Source: Arcanobacterium sp. S3PF19 (lineage in GTDB: Bacteria; Actinomycetota; Actinomycetes; Actinomycetales; Actinomycetaceae). From it: DNA of 64,000 nucleotides. Numbering within the stretch: the stretch's first letter is position 1; the number at the start of each line of letters is the position of its first letter. Below, piece after piece: positions 1 through 8,300 of the stretch. A program made the translations under genes and the position numbers. The stretch spans positions 124,001-188,000 of the forward strand of contig NZ_JRMX01000014.1 in NCBI RefSeq assembly GCF_000758825.1, in the 5' to 3' direction. A model generated the notes under the pieces. It had not been told where the DNA came from, made no database searches, and saw only the letters and a program-made list of their open reading frames with translations.

Positions 1-128
1 AGTTTCTTTCTGATTTCGGCAAGTTTGCGGGAATTATGCAGAGCCTCACGCATATTCTGCCCTGTGCGGGATAAACGTTTCGCAGCGGGGGCGGCGTTTT
101 CGGAAAAAATCCCGTTTTCGGAAAACAT
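1..128 (-). CDS. tadA: N-terminal fragment, probable Tad/Flp pilus ATPase
   Basis: Only the first 42 codons are in the window; the gene runs off the left edge. The ATG at 128-126 directly abuts the TAA stop of the ssd-like gene, so the two are almost certainly co-transcribed. The visible residues form a charged, probably helical N-terminus (MREALHNSRKLAEIRKKL from about residue 25) with no diagnostic domain. The TadA/CpaF identity is inferred only from position: in actinobacteria an Ssd/CpaE-like protein is normally followed by the TadA secretion ATPase that powers Flp pilus assembly. It could be any other Tad-locus gene. Confidence 0.5.
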   Translation of the reverse strand, partial: MFSENGIFSENAAPAAKRLSRTGQNMREALHNSRKLAEIRKK

Positions 129-1145
129 TTACGCCACGCCCAGAAACGAGGCGCAAAACCGCTTCAGATCCTGCGCCGTCGCGGATTTCTTTCTGTCTCC
201 GGGAGCCAGGCCGTGGGCGATGTCTCCGTCCATTGTGCGCGTGTAACGCACGGGAAACACTTCCGCCAGAGACAGTTTTTCGCGCGCATCGGCTTTTCTG
301 CCGCCCGATTTTCCGTTCATCAGCAGTACGGAAACACTCTTTCCCGCGGGTATCTTTTCCAGGAGCATTTTTGTTTTCAGCAGGGACATGATGTCCGTCC
401 CGCACAGGACCGCAATCAGATCACACCATTCCACCCATGCCGCGCCCGGCGAACCGGGGGCAAAAGCCTGTCGCTGCAGATCGAGCACCGTCCAGTCGTT
501 TACCTGCGACAGGGCACTGATTGCAAGACTGCCCGAATCGTCGTCGGTACGCACGGCGCCGCGTTCGTCCGCGCTCAGCATCCGCACGCCTTTCCACAGC
601 GGAAGCGATTCATTTAATCTTCCCGCCAGCAGCGCACCGCTCCCGCTCAGATCAGCCCACCGTTTCCCGGCACAGCCCACTTCGCTGACGAGCGCATCAA
701 GACCTGCGGAAACGGGATCAAGATCAATTACCGCCGTCCGCTGTGCGCATGTTTTGAGAATCCTCGCCAGCCATAGGGAAGTGAGGGAAGTTCCCAGACC
801 TCCCCGGGCGCCCACCACACCTAAAATTTTGCCCCGCACGGCACTGCCCACCGCCGCCATCAGTTCCAAAATTTCCGCAGTTTCGCGCAGGTAATTCAGT
901 TTCACCCGGCCTTTTGCGAAATACGGGGCAAACAGCCTGTGAAAAGACGCATTAACCTCATTTTCCCCGCAGTTTTGGGAAGTAAACTGCAAGATCCCCT
1001 CATCTCTTCCGTTTGGGGGCACACGTACGGTTTCCCGCCCGACCAGCTGAGCCAGTCTGTTTAATTCACGAAACGCGGTTTCGTCCGTCCCGCAGTAAAC
1101 AATTGAATATAATTCCGTCTGCGGCTGCAATGATACATGATTCAT
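129..1145 (-). CDS. ssd: Septum-site-determining / CpaE-like ParA-family protein (Ssd)
   Basis: A 338-residue MinD/ParA-superfamily protein of the actinobacterial Ssd/CpaE type, which localises Tad pilus machinery or influences septation. Residues about 1-105 form a receiver-like N-terminal domain. A deviant P-loop follows near residue 109 (GVVGARGGLGTS). The Lys of the normal KGGxGKT motif is replaced by Thr, so ATP hydrolysis is probably weak or absent; such changes are known in this family. VIDLDP near residue 140 matches the Walker A' region. The in-frame ATG at 1145 is preferred over the one at 1244, because the longer form adds 33 atypical residues and would put the inverted DnaA-box pair at 1196-1220 inside the gene. 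The stop abuts the next gene of the Tad locus. Confidence 0.8.
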   Translation of the reverse strand: MNHVSLQPQTELYSIVYCGTDETAFRELNRLAQLVGRETVRVPPNGRDEGILQFTSQNCGENEVNASFHRLFAPYFAKGRVKLNYLRETAEILELMAAVGSAVRGKILGVVGARGGLGTSLTSLWLARILKTCAQRTAVIDLDPVSAGLDALVSEVGCAGKRWADLSGSGALLAGRLNESLPLWKGVRMLSADERGAVRTDDDSGSLAISALSQVNDWTVLDLQRQAFAPGSPGAAWVEWCDLIAVLCGTDIMSLLKTKMLLEKIPAGKSVSVLLMNGKSGGRKADAREKLSLAEVFPVRYTRTMDGDIAHGLAPGDRKKSATAQDLKRFCASFLGVA

Positions 1146-1195
1146 AAAAAATACAATGCCCCGGCCGGCGCATACCGAAAGCGGAAAATAAAAAT

Positions 1196-1220
1196 CTGTG
1201 GATAAAAATCTTTTCCACAG
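1196..1220. promoter_or_regulatory. Inverted pair of DnaA-box-like sites upstream of ssd
   Basis: Positions 1197-1205 read TGTGGATAA, which on the other strand is the exact DnaA-box consensus TTATCCACA. Positions 1211-1219 read TTTTCCACA (8 of 9). The two face each other across 5 bp, and the whole 25 bp is an inverted repeat with CTGTGGA/TCCACAG ends. It lies about 50 bp upstream of the preferred ssd start and about 110 bp upstream of the divergent gene at 1331. Confidence 0.55.
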
Positions 1221-1330
1221 GCAATCCGGCGGAACAAAGCGCATTTCCCGCCACGCCGCACGAAATAATCATTTTCCCCCGCATTTGCCAGTAGCGTTTT
1301 GTACAGGAACAGTTACGAGGAGAAGAAACA

Positions 1331-2791
1331 GTGTCTACACCAACCGATCCGTATAATTCAGCAGAAAACCGTCCGTTTTCGGATGACGACGGGCTTCTCG
1401 CCCCGATCCCGGAGGAAACGGAAACAGGCTCTGCCAATGCCGACCCTGCGGCAGAGGGAGATTTTCCTCTGCCCGAAGCCGACCCGTTGGTTTGGGACCG
1501 TGTTTTTACCGCCGAGAGCGCCGCTTCTGCCGAAGAACCGGCCGAAGAAGGAATAGGCGGGCGTTATCTGGTCAATCCCGCGGAAAACGGAGAAACGCAC
1601 GCCGCAGCGGACACAGATACTTTCGGCACTCTTCCCCCGGTTCCGCCGGAAGCATCCGTTTCTGCCGAACCGCCGGCGCCGCAGCATAATTTTTCAGCGC
1701 CCGAGCCTACACCTGCGCCTGCACCGCAGGCGCCCGCGCCTTTCGCACCCGCCCCGGTCTTCACACCCGCGGAAGAAAACACACAGTCTGCGAAAGGGCA
1801 CTCCGGCGAAGATACATACCTTTCTCTTCCCGAGGAACATTCCCTCCCGGAAGAACACGGACTTTTCTCCGCCCGGCCGACTGAAGCCGCTCCTGCGCCG
1901 GAGGCGCCCGCGCCTTTCGCACCCGCCCCGGTCTTCACACCTGCGGAAAATCCGTCTGAAGACGCCGACCCCGGCAGGGCCAATGCCACATTGGGCGATA
2001 TAGTCGGCACATACACTGCTCCCGCCGCCGGGGAAAGCCCGTCCGCCGGATTTTCCGCACAGCCGGTATCCGATCCCTATTCGGCGCCGGCGCATTCCGA
2101 TATGAACGTACCTGCCGAACCGCAGGAACCCGTCTCGCCCTTTGCGGTTCCCCCGACTCCGGGATTTGCCGATACATTCGGCGTGAACGCGCCTTCTGCC
2201 GCAGAAGGAAGCGCACCGCAGGCAGCCGAAGACGCTGCGGAAGACATCGAACCGCTTCCCGCCCGGCCCAAAGGACGCGGAGCCGCCCACACGGGAATTT
2301 TCTTCCTCACGCTGATTCTGATCCCCGTTGCCTGGTATCTGATATCCGACGCCGGTATCCGGCTCTCCCTTGTGGAAAACAACCCGTGGGAAACGGGATC
2401 GGTAAAGATAACTTACCTGCTTGAGCTGGTTGCGGGAATTATTGTGGCAGGATTTGTCATCTTCAATGCCCGTATTTCCACTCTTGGCGGCCAGCTGTGG
2501 GGAGCGGTTCTGGGAATAGCCGGTCTTGTGGCACTGTTTATACCCAAAACGGCAAAACATCTGATTGACGGACTTGACCGGGCCATCGGTTCGCACAGTG
2601 CCTTCACGGCAAATATTGTGCATCACCTGAATCTGGATCTCGGCTCGGGAAGAATCGCCGTCTTCGGCTTCGCCGTTTTCATTGCCGCGTTTGCGGCCCA
2701 CTGCGCGCGCAGACGCGGGGCGGAACGCGCGCAGGCAGTCACGAAACGCGAATTTCTCCTCGCCTCCTACGACAGCGAAAACACAAAGTAG
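1331..2791 (+). CDS. Proline/acid-rich protein with C-terminal membrane domain
   Basis: A 486-residue protein starting at GTG 1331, behind a strong GAGGAG ribosome site at about 1317. Residues 1-300 are low-complexity, acidic and rich in Pro, Ala and Glu, with an internal repeat (APAPFAPAPVFTPAE twice). The last 170 residues hold about four hydrophobic segments (for example GIFFLTLILIPVAWYL, LVAGIIVAGFVIF, VLGIAGLVALFIP and IAVFGFAVFIAAF), followed by an Arg-rich cytoplasmic end. By position it matches the small four-segment membrane protein (Rv3669 type) that precedes the epoxide-hydrolase-like gene in mycobacteria, with a long disordered extension added. The stop is two bases before the next gene, so the two probably form an operon. 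The function is unknown. Confidence 0.75.
   Translation: MSTPTDPYNSAENRPFSDDDGLLAPIPEETETGSANADPAAEGDFPLPEADPLVWDRVFTAESAASAEEPAEEGIGGRYLVNPAENGETHAAADTDTFGTLPPVPPEASVSAEPPAPQHNFSAPEPTPAPAPQAPAPFAPAPVFTPAEENTQSAKGHSGEDTYLSLPEEHSLPEEHGLFSARPTEAAPAPEAPAPFAPAPVFTPAENPSEDADPGRANATLGDIVGTYTAPAAGESPSAGFSAQPVSDPYSAPAHSDMNVPAEPQEPVSPFAVPPTPGFADTFGVNAPSAAEGSAPQAAEDAAEDIEPLPARPKGRGAAHTGIFFLTLILIPVAWYLISDAGIRLSLVENNPWETGSVKITYLLELVAGIIVAGFVIFNARISTLGGQLWGAVLGIAGLVALFIPKTAKHLIDGLDRAIGSHSAFTANIVHHLNLDLGSGRIAVFGFAVFIAAFAAHCARRRGAERAQAVTKREFLLASYDSENTK
1728..1948 (+). repeat. Two 47-bp direct repeat copies within the proline-rich domain
   Basis: Positions 1728-1774 and 1902-1948 are identical except for one C/T difference (1768 versus 1942). 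They encode the AP-AP-F-APAPVFTPAE segment twice. The near-identity at DNA level suggests a recent duplication or gene conversion rather than convergent low complexity. Confidence 0.85.
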
Positions 2792-2793
2792 CC

Positions 2794-3702
2794 GTGCCCG
2801 CCGACAACTCCTGCATCACACTTCCCGGACCCTGGGAACATCGTCTGATACAGGCAAACGGGGCCCAATTCCATTTCGCGGAAGCCGGATCCTTCCGTGC
2901 CGACTCGCCGGTGATACTGCTCGTCCACGGATTCCCCGAATACTGGTGGGCGTGGCGCAATCAGATCAAATCCCTTGCGGAAGCGGGATATTACGTGGCG
3001 GCAGTGGATTTACGCGGATTCGGGGGATCGGACAAAACACCCCACTGCGCAGACGCCTCTATCCTGACCGATGATCTTGCGTGCATTATCCGCTCTCTGG
3101 GAGCAAAAAAGGCGGTTCTTGCGGGACACGGCAGAGGAGGGGCATTGTGCTGGTCTGCCGTAAGCGCATATCCGCAGCTGTGCGCGGGACTGATCACCGT
3201 TTCCACACCTCACCCGCGGACCCTGCACAGAATCGGCACGCACCTCACCCTGCGCACATGGCGGCAGACACTGAAAGCGCTCTTCACCGATTTTTCGCAA
3301 AGAAGTCTGCGCGATCCGCAGAAAATGAGAAAAATGCTGGAGCAGTGGTCCGCGCCCGGCAACCTCGGGGCAGCGGCGCATTATGATATTTATACGCAGG
3401 CAATGCGTCTGCCCGGCGGCGCAAAACAGCCTCTGGACCAGCTGCACTGGATTCTGTTTTCACAGCATACCGCGGGAGGACGGCGTTATCTGAAAGAATC
3501 GGCAAATCCCGTGCGGCTTCCCGTACTCGCCATTCGCGGTGTTCTCGACCCGCTTCTGCCGGCGCGCGCCTGGCACAGGGATCTGGAATTTGCCCGCGGA
3601 ACCTACCGGTTTGCGGAGATACCCCACGCCGGGCATTTTGCGCACGAAGAACAGCCGGAAGCCGTCACGCGCGAAATCATCGATTTTCTCGGCAGACTGT
3701 AA
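2794..3702 (+). CDS. Alpha/beta hydrolase, epoxide-hydrolase-like, nucleophile replaced by Gly
   Basis: A 302-residue alpha/beta-hydrolase-fold protein. The epoxide hydrolase landmarks are present: HGFPE near residue 49, DLRGFGGSDK near residue 71, an acid loop RGVLDPLLP near residue 250 and a terminal PHAGHFAHEE His. At the nucleophile elbow the sequence is GHGRGG, where epoxide hydrolases have GHDWGG and lipases GxSxG, so residue 113 (codon 3130-3132) is Gly. Unless another residue takes over, the classical covalent mechanism is not available. The GTG start at 2794 lies 2 bp after the previous stop. The gene corresponds in position to ephE (Rv3670) beside nth and crp. It converges on nth with a 4-bp gap. 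Confidence 0.8.
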   Translation: MPADNSCITLPGPWEHRLIQANGAQFHFAEAGSFRADSPVILLVHGFPEYWWAWRNQIKSLAEAGYYVAAVDLRGFGGSDKTPHCADASILTDDLACIIRSLGAKKAVLAGHGRGGALCWSAVSAYPQLCAGLITVSTPHPRTLHRIGTHLTLRTWRQTLKALFTDFSQRSLRDPQKMRKMLEQWSAPGNLGAAAHYDIYTQAMRLPGGAKQPLDQLHWILFSQHTAGGRRYLKESANPVRLPVLAIRGVLDPLLPARAWHRDLEFARGTYRFAEIPHAGHFAHEEQPEAVTREIIDFLGRL

Positions 3703-3706
3703 TGTT

Positions 3707-4405
3707 TCAGGCCGTCTGCGCAGCCGTCCCGGACAGCAGCGGATACGAGGGGCATAAATCGGAAAAAGGGCAGATACCGCATTTGGGATTCCGCGCATGG
3801 CAGATCGCTCTGCCGTGGGCAATGATCCGATGGCAGGAAACCGTCCACATCTTTGGCGGCAGCAGTCTGTTTAATTCCATTTCCGCTTTCACGGGATCCG
3901 TCTGCCGCGTCCACCCCCACCGGCGGGCAATTCTTCCCACGTGCGTGTCGACGGTTATTCCGGGCACCGAAAACGCATTCCCCAATACCACGTTTGCCGT
4001 TTTCCTCCCGACTCCGCGCAGCTGTACCAATTCCTCCAGGGTATGGGGAACGGTTCCGCCGTATTTTTCCAAAAGCGTCTGCGCCAGCGTTTTCACACAG
4101 TGCGCTTTCGTGCGGAAGAAACCTATCGGACGGAGAATTTCCCGCAGTGTGTTTTCCTCGGCCGCCGCCATTGATTCGGCGTCGGGAAAAAGAGAAAACA
4201 GCTGCGGCGTAACCGAATTTACCCTCTCGTCCGTGGTTTGCGCAGATAAGACGGTCGCCACCAAAAGTTCAAAGGCATTGCGGTGATTCAGGGAACAGCG
4301 CGCATCGGGATAAACCTCCCCCAGGCGCAGCAGAATCCGCAGTGCACGTTCCCTGCGCGCCTTAAACGAACGCTCCCGCGGGGGAAATTTTTCTTTTCCT
4401 GCCAT
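3707..4405 (-). CDS. nth: Endonuclease III (DNA glycosylase/AP lyase)
   Basis: A 232-residue endonuclease III, which removes oxidised pyrimidines and cleaves the abasic site in base excision repair. The helix-hairpin-helix LRGVGRKTANVV carries the catalytic Lys at about residue 135. The catalytic Asp is in VDTHVGR at about residue 153. The 4Fe-4S cluster cysteines are at about 202, 209, 212 and 218 with the standard C-x6-C-x2-C-x5-C spacing. It has normal length and all key residues. It is divergent from the Crp-family gene and shares the 166-bp region 4406-4571 with it, the usual actinobacterial arrangement. Confidence 0.96.
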   Translation of the reverse strand: MAGKEKFPPRERSFKARRERALRILLRLGEVYPDARCSLNHRNAFELLVATVLSAQTTDERVNSVTPQLFSLFPDAESMAAAEENTLREILRPIGFFRTKAHCVKTLAQTLLEKYGGTVPHTLEELVQLRGVGRKTANVVLGNAFSVPGITVDTHVGRIARRWGWTRQTDPVKAEMELNRLLPPKMWTVSCHRIIAHGRAICHARNPKCGICPFSDLCPSYPLLSGTAAQTA

Positions 4406-4494
4406 GAAGCTCCTTAAAACATTTCTACATAAGCATAATTCAAAAAACGGTTTTTATATGCTGATAAATTCTTCGTAACGTGGCAAAATGGGAC

Positions 4495-4524
4495 TTGATA
4501 TGACCTCTCACACAAGTTTATGCT
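4495..4524 (+). promoter_or_regulatory. Candidate sigma-70-type promoter of the Crp-family gene
   Basis: TTGATA at 4495-4500 and TATGCT at 4519-4524 are separated by 18 bp, and lie about 50 bp upstream of the start codon at 4572. The surrounding nth/crp intergenic region is AT-rich compared with the coding DNA. Confidence 0.45.
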
Positions 4525-4571
4525 AGAAATTAGACTTTTATTTTAGTGAAAATGATAGGAAAGGAAATCGC

Positions 4572-5249
4572 ATGGATGCCAATTTTCTGAGCCGGGTAGA
4601 GCTCTTTAAGGGGCTGACCGAGGAAGATTGCCGGGCCCTTGCCGCATTAATGTCGGAAACTTCGTTAAAACGCGGGGAATCGCTGTTTCAGGAGGGTGAC
4701 GACGGCGATCGCCTTTATCTGATCGCGGAGGGAAAAGTCAAACTTTCGCATATGGCAAACGACGGCCGCGAAAATCTGATTGCCGTGCTCGGCCCGGGCG
4801 AAATTATCGGTGAGCTCTCCCTGTTCGATCTGGAACCGCGTTCTTCCACGGTAACGGCCATTGCCCCCACGCGTCTGTATGTGCTTTCCCACCGCGAGAT
4901 GCATACCTATATCGAAGAGCACCCCACATTGGCCATTTCCATGCTGCGCCAGCTTGCCCTGCGTCTGCGGAACACGAACCAGCAGATGGCCGATCTCGTA
5001 TTTTCCGACGTTCCCGGCCGCGTGGCAAAAGCACTCCTGGATCTGGCGGAGCGTTTCGGTGAACGCACCCCGGAGGGAATTTACGTTGCCCACGATTTAA
5101 CGCAGGAAGAACTTGCGCATCTTGTGGGCGCTTCGCGCGAAACCGTAAACAAGTCTCTGGCGGATTTCACTTCCCGCGGCTGGATCCGGCTCGAAGGCCG
5201 TGCGGTACTGCTGATCCAGGTGGCACGTCTCCAGCGCCGCGCGCACTGA
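4572..5249 (+). CDS. crp: Crp/GlxR-family cAMP-responsive transcription regulator
   Basis: A 225-residue cyclic-nucleotide-binding regulator. Residues about 10-125 form the cNMP-binding beta-barrel; the phosphate-binding cassette is GEIIGELSLFDLEPRSSTV, with the Arg that contacts the cyclic phosphate. A long dimer helix follows. The C-terminal winged helix contains LTQEELAHLVGASRETVNK as the recognition helix-turn-helix. It is preceded by AGGAAAGGA at about 4557. It resembles the GlxR/Rv3676 global regulators, and its place between nth and the DUF4177/whiB genes is the conserved actinobacterial one. cAMP as ligand is assumed from the family. Confidence 0.93.
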   Translation: MDANFLSRVELFKGLTEEDCRALAALMSETSLKRGESLFQEGDDGDRLYLIAEGKVKLSHMANDGRENLIAVLGPGEIIGELSLFDLEPRSSTVTAIAPTRLYVLSHREMHTYIEEHPTLAISMLRQLALRLRNTNQQMADLVFSDVPGRVAKALLDLAERFGERTPEGIYVAHDLTQEELAHLVGASRETVNKSLADFTSRGWIRLEGRAVLLIQVARLQRRAH

Positions 5250-5290
5250 AATACCGGCATTTCCCGAATTTCTTTCCTGAAATACGCATA

Positions 5291-5339
5291 AATCCGGCTT
5301 TCCGGACACCAAATCAATTGGCATCCGAAAAGCCGGATT
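5291..5339. terminator. Bidirectional hairpin between crp and the FG-GAP gene
   Basis: A 20-bp arm at 5291-5310 (AATCCGGCTTTCCGGACACC) pairs with 5320-5339 across a 9-base loop, with only G-U-compatible differences. It lies between two convergent genes and can serve both strands. Confidence 0.8.
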
Positions 5340-5362
5340 ACTGTATTTGGGAAACCGTTATT

Positions 5363-8300
5363 TCACTGTTCCCGTTCCTTTTGACGCAGTCTGAGGGCAG
5401 CGATGCCGCCGAGTATCAAAACAAGCGCAGTCACGCCGATCCCCGCCACGGCCGCACCGGTGCGTTCCAGCTTTGTCAGCGCAGATGGTTTTGCGGCTCC
5501 TAAGTGTGCGGCCGCAAAACCGCCTCTGCCCGCTGCCGGACCCTTGCCCGCTGCAGGAGACGTTCCCGCAGTTCCCGTTCCGGCTGTTCCGCCCGAAGTT
5601 CCTCCGGGATTGGTTTCCCCGGACGGTTCTCCGCTTGGATTGGTGCCGGAGCCCGATCCCGAGCCGCCGGTTCCGCCTCCTTCACCCGTTCCGTCGTCTT
5701 TCGGCGTCACGGACTGCACCGCAACAGCCAGAATGTGCGCCGAGTGGGCATAACCCTGCTCTCCGCTCGTGGCATTGTCGATCACGGCGTCCCCGCCGAC
5801 TGCCAGGGTCGGTTTTCCGAGCACATCACCGACGAAAGCAACCGAACGGCCGAAACGCGACTTCTGCCCGGAATCGGCAATCACGGTTACTTTCTTTCCC
5901 AGTTTGTCTACCGCGCTCACGCCCGCGGGAATGTCACGCAGACGAAGAACATAGGCGCTGCCGTTTTCGCCCTGCGCGTACGCACCGACCGCAGCCAGCG
6001 CATCGGGATTGTCTTTCGACGCCGGAAGCACGTCGACGGCATAGCCGAATCCGCTTTCCTTGGATACGCCTGTCAGGAAAGCCGTGTTTTTGTCGCTCTT
6101 GGAAATATCTGCCGGATCAAGATGCCGCACTTTCGTGCCTGCCTCTTTGCTCCCGTGAACCAGGGCAATTCCGCCGCCGTTCTGGTTGGAAACCACCCCG
6201 CCGTCAAAGCCGATCACAAAATCGCCCACGCCGTCGCCGTTCACATCCCCGGCAGGCGCAATGGAATTCCCCGCTCCCAGACGATAGGAAGCATCATCGG
6301 ACATCTCCAGGGTATAGCCGGAAAATGCCTTCCCCAGATCCACCTGTTTAAGGCTCTTGTCCCCGTATACAACCCATGCCATTCCCGGCACTGTCTTCTT
6401 CTTGGCAACGAAATAGTTGAAATCGGCCAGCGCATAATCCGTCACGCCGTCGCCGTTCACATCCCCGATCGGGCTAAAAGCACTCAGCGTATGGCCCTGC
6501 GGCGTACGCACCTGCCATATCACATCCCGATTCGCTTTCTCGGGTGCCGTCAGGTCAACGCTATGCCCGTCTTTGTTTCCCTTCACAACGAAAGCCGTGC
6601 CGTACTGCCCCGGCGTATCCGCAGCCAATGCGGTATTTGCCAGCACAAAGCCGACGTCGGCAAGACCGTCGCCGTCCAGGTCTCCCACCCGGGTCACCTG
6701 GAAGCCGGCCGCACCTTTATTCGGGGGCATATTGACGGCAAATCCGCGCTGCGGAGTCAGATTGTTCAGATCGGTGAGCGCCAGATCCTTTCCGCCGTAA
6801 ATCACCCAGACTTTGCCCATACCGCCGGAGGAGGCAATGATATCGCCCACGCCGTCGCCGTTCACATCCCCGGCGCACGCAACAGTCAGTCCGAGTGTTG
6901 CATCCACCGCCGGATCGGGTGTTTCGCGCGGTCCGTTGATGCTGATAATGCCGTCTGTGCTCCATGTTTTCCCGCCGGGCGTGCCTCCCGGGATGATCTG
7001 CAGCTGACCCGTAACGTTAAACACCCAGCCGTGGGTCGGCGTGCTGCTTTCGTAATACGGATCGAATTTATATTCGGAACGAACCGCGTTTCCCGAAACG
7101 ATATCGGGCTTTCCGTCACCGGTCACGTCGCAGCGTCCTCTTGCCAGGGCTCCGCCCAGGCCTGCGGTAAACTCTCCCAGCCACGATTTTCGGTCCGTTT
7201 CGTTGACGGGTTTGTACGCTTCTGCCGCGGAGGGCGCGGGCGGCTGCGGATACTGCGGCTTTACCGGCGGCGTAGTCTTATTCTGCCGGCGCATATCAAC
7301 CGTCCACACATCCACTTTGCCTTTTGTGTCTGCGGTATAAACGCCCGGCAGCCGGTTGTCGCTGTCGGAAGCGGGAACCGTGCCCACATAATATCCGCCG
7401 TCGCCGGCCCCGCCTTCCTCACTGGCAAGGAATGCGATCCTGTTTTGCGGGATTTCGTCCAGACCGCGCTTCGTATTCCAATTTTTGTTCAGAACTTTTT
7501 CACTTACAATCACGGCTCCGGGATGTTCCTCGTGCACCGGGCGGGAAATTACGAGCGCACCCGGATTATCCGGGTCATACTGCTGAATATATGCCAAAGA
7601 TGTTCCGATTTTTCCCATGTTTACCTGGCGTATCAGAGTTCCCGCCGCTTTTCCGCCGCGAAGCACGGGCTTGTCGTCGGCGGAATCCACTTTCACCGTG
7701 ATGTCTCCGACGATGCGCGGACTGCCGTAGATGATCGCCACCGCGCCGGCATTTCCGTTTGCCTCCGGGGCGCCAACCGCATAATCGTCCACGCCGTCGC
7801 CGTTCACATCCCCGATTCCCACAAGGGCAGTGCCGAAAGCACCGCTTTGCGCTTTAACGACCGTGCCCGCGTTGGCAGCAGATTCCCGGTCTTCGGCATC
7901 AGTGGAAATCACATACACCAGATTTTTTCCGGGAATTCCCACACCGACCGGATAGCCGTCTTCCTCATCGCCAAAAACGCCGCCCAGCGGGGTGAGGGTA
8001 ACCGGTTCTTTTTCTTCCGCGCCCAGAGGCCACCTTTTGTCTACCGTCAGATTGCCGTTTACCGTTTCCCCGTTCTTCTTCAGTTTGGAGAACATATACA
8101 GAGTGCCGTTGGTCACGGCAAGCATACCCACTTCCCCGACATCGGGAGTCATGGGAGCCACTGCCTGCACTTCGTGTTTGAAAGTATAGGTGGCCGAAGG
8201 GGTAAATCTGCCCGTTGCCAAAGCTTCGGACGTGCTCAGATAGATTTTGGTTCCGTTTGCCACGGCCAATACGGCCTTTTTCCCGCGCTCCTGTTTTACG

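Noticed and set aside
2500-2720. Phage holin identity for the four-segment membrane domain
   Set aside because: Such domains are sometimes labelled holin-like, but the gene sits in a conserved chromosomal operon with no phage genes nearby.
4497-4512. Possible Crp self-regulatory site (TATGA..TCACA)
   Set aside because: The half-sites are 4 bp apart rather than the 6 bp of TGTGA-N6-TCACA, and the left half has a mismatch.
6227-7813. CRISPR-like spaced repeats
   Set aside because: The four identical 24-mers are irregularly spaced, in frame and encode the calcium loop of FG-GAP blades; no cas genes are near.
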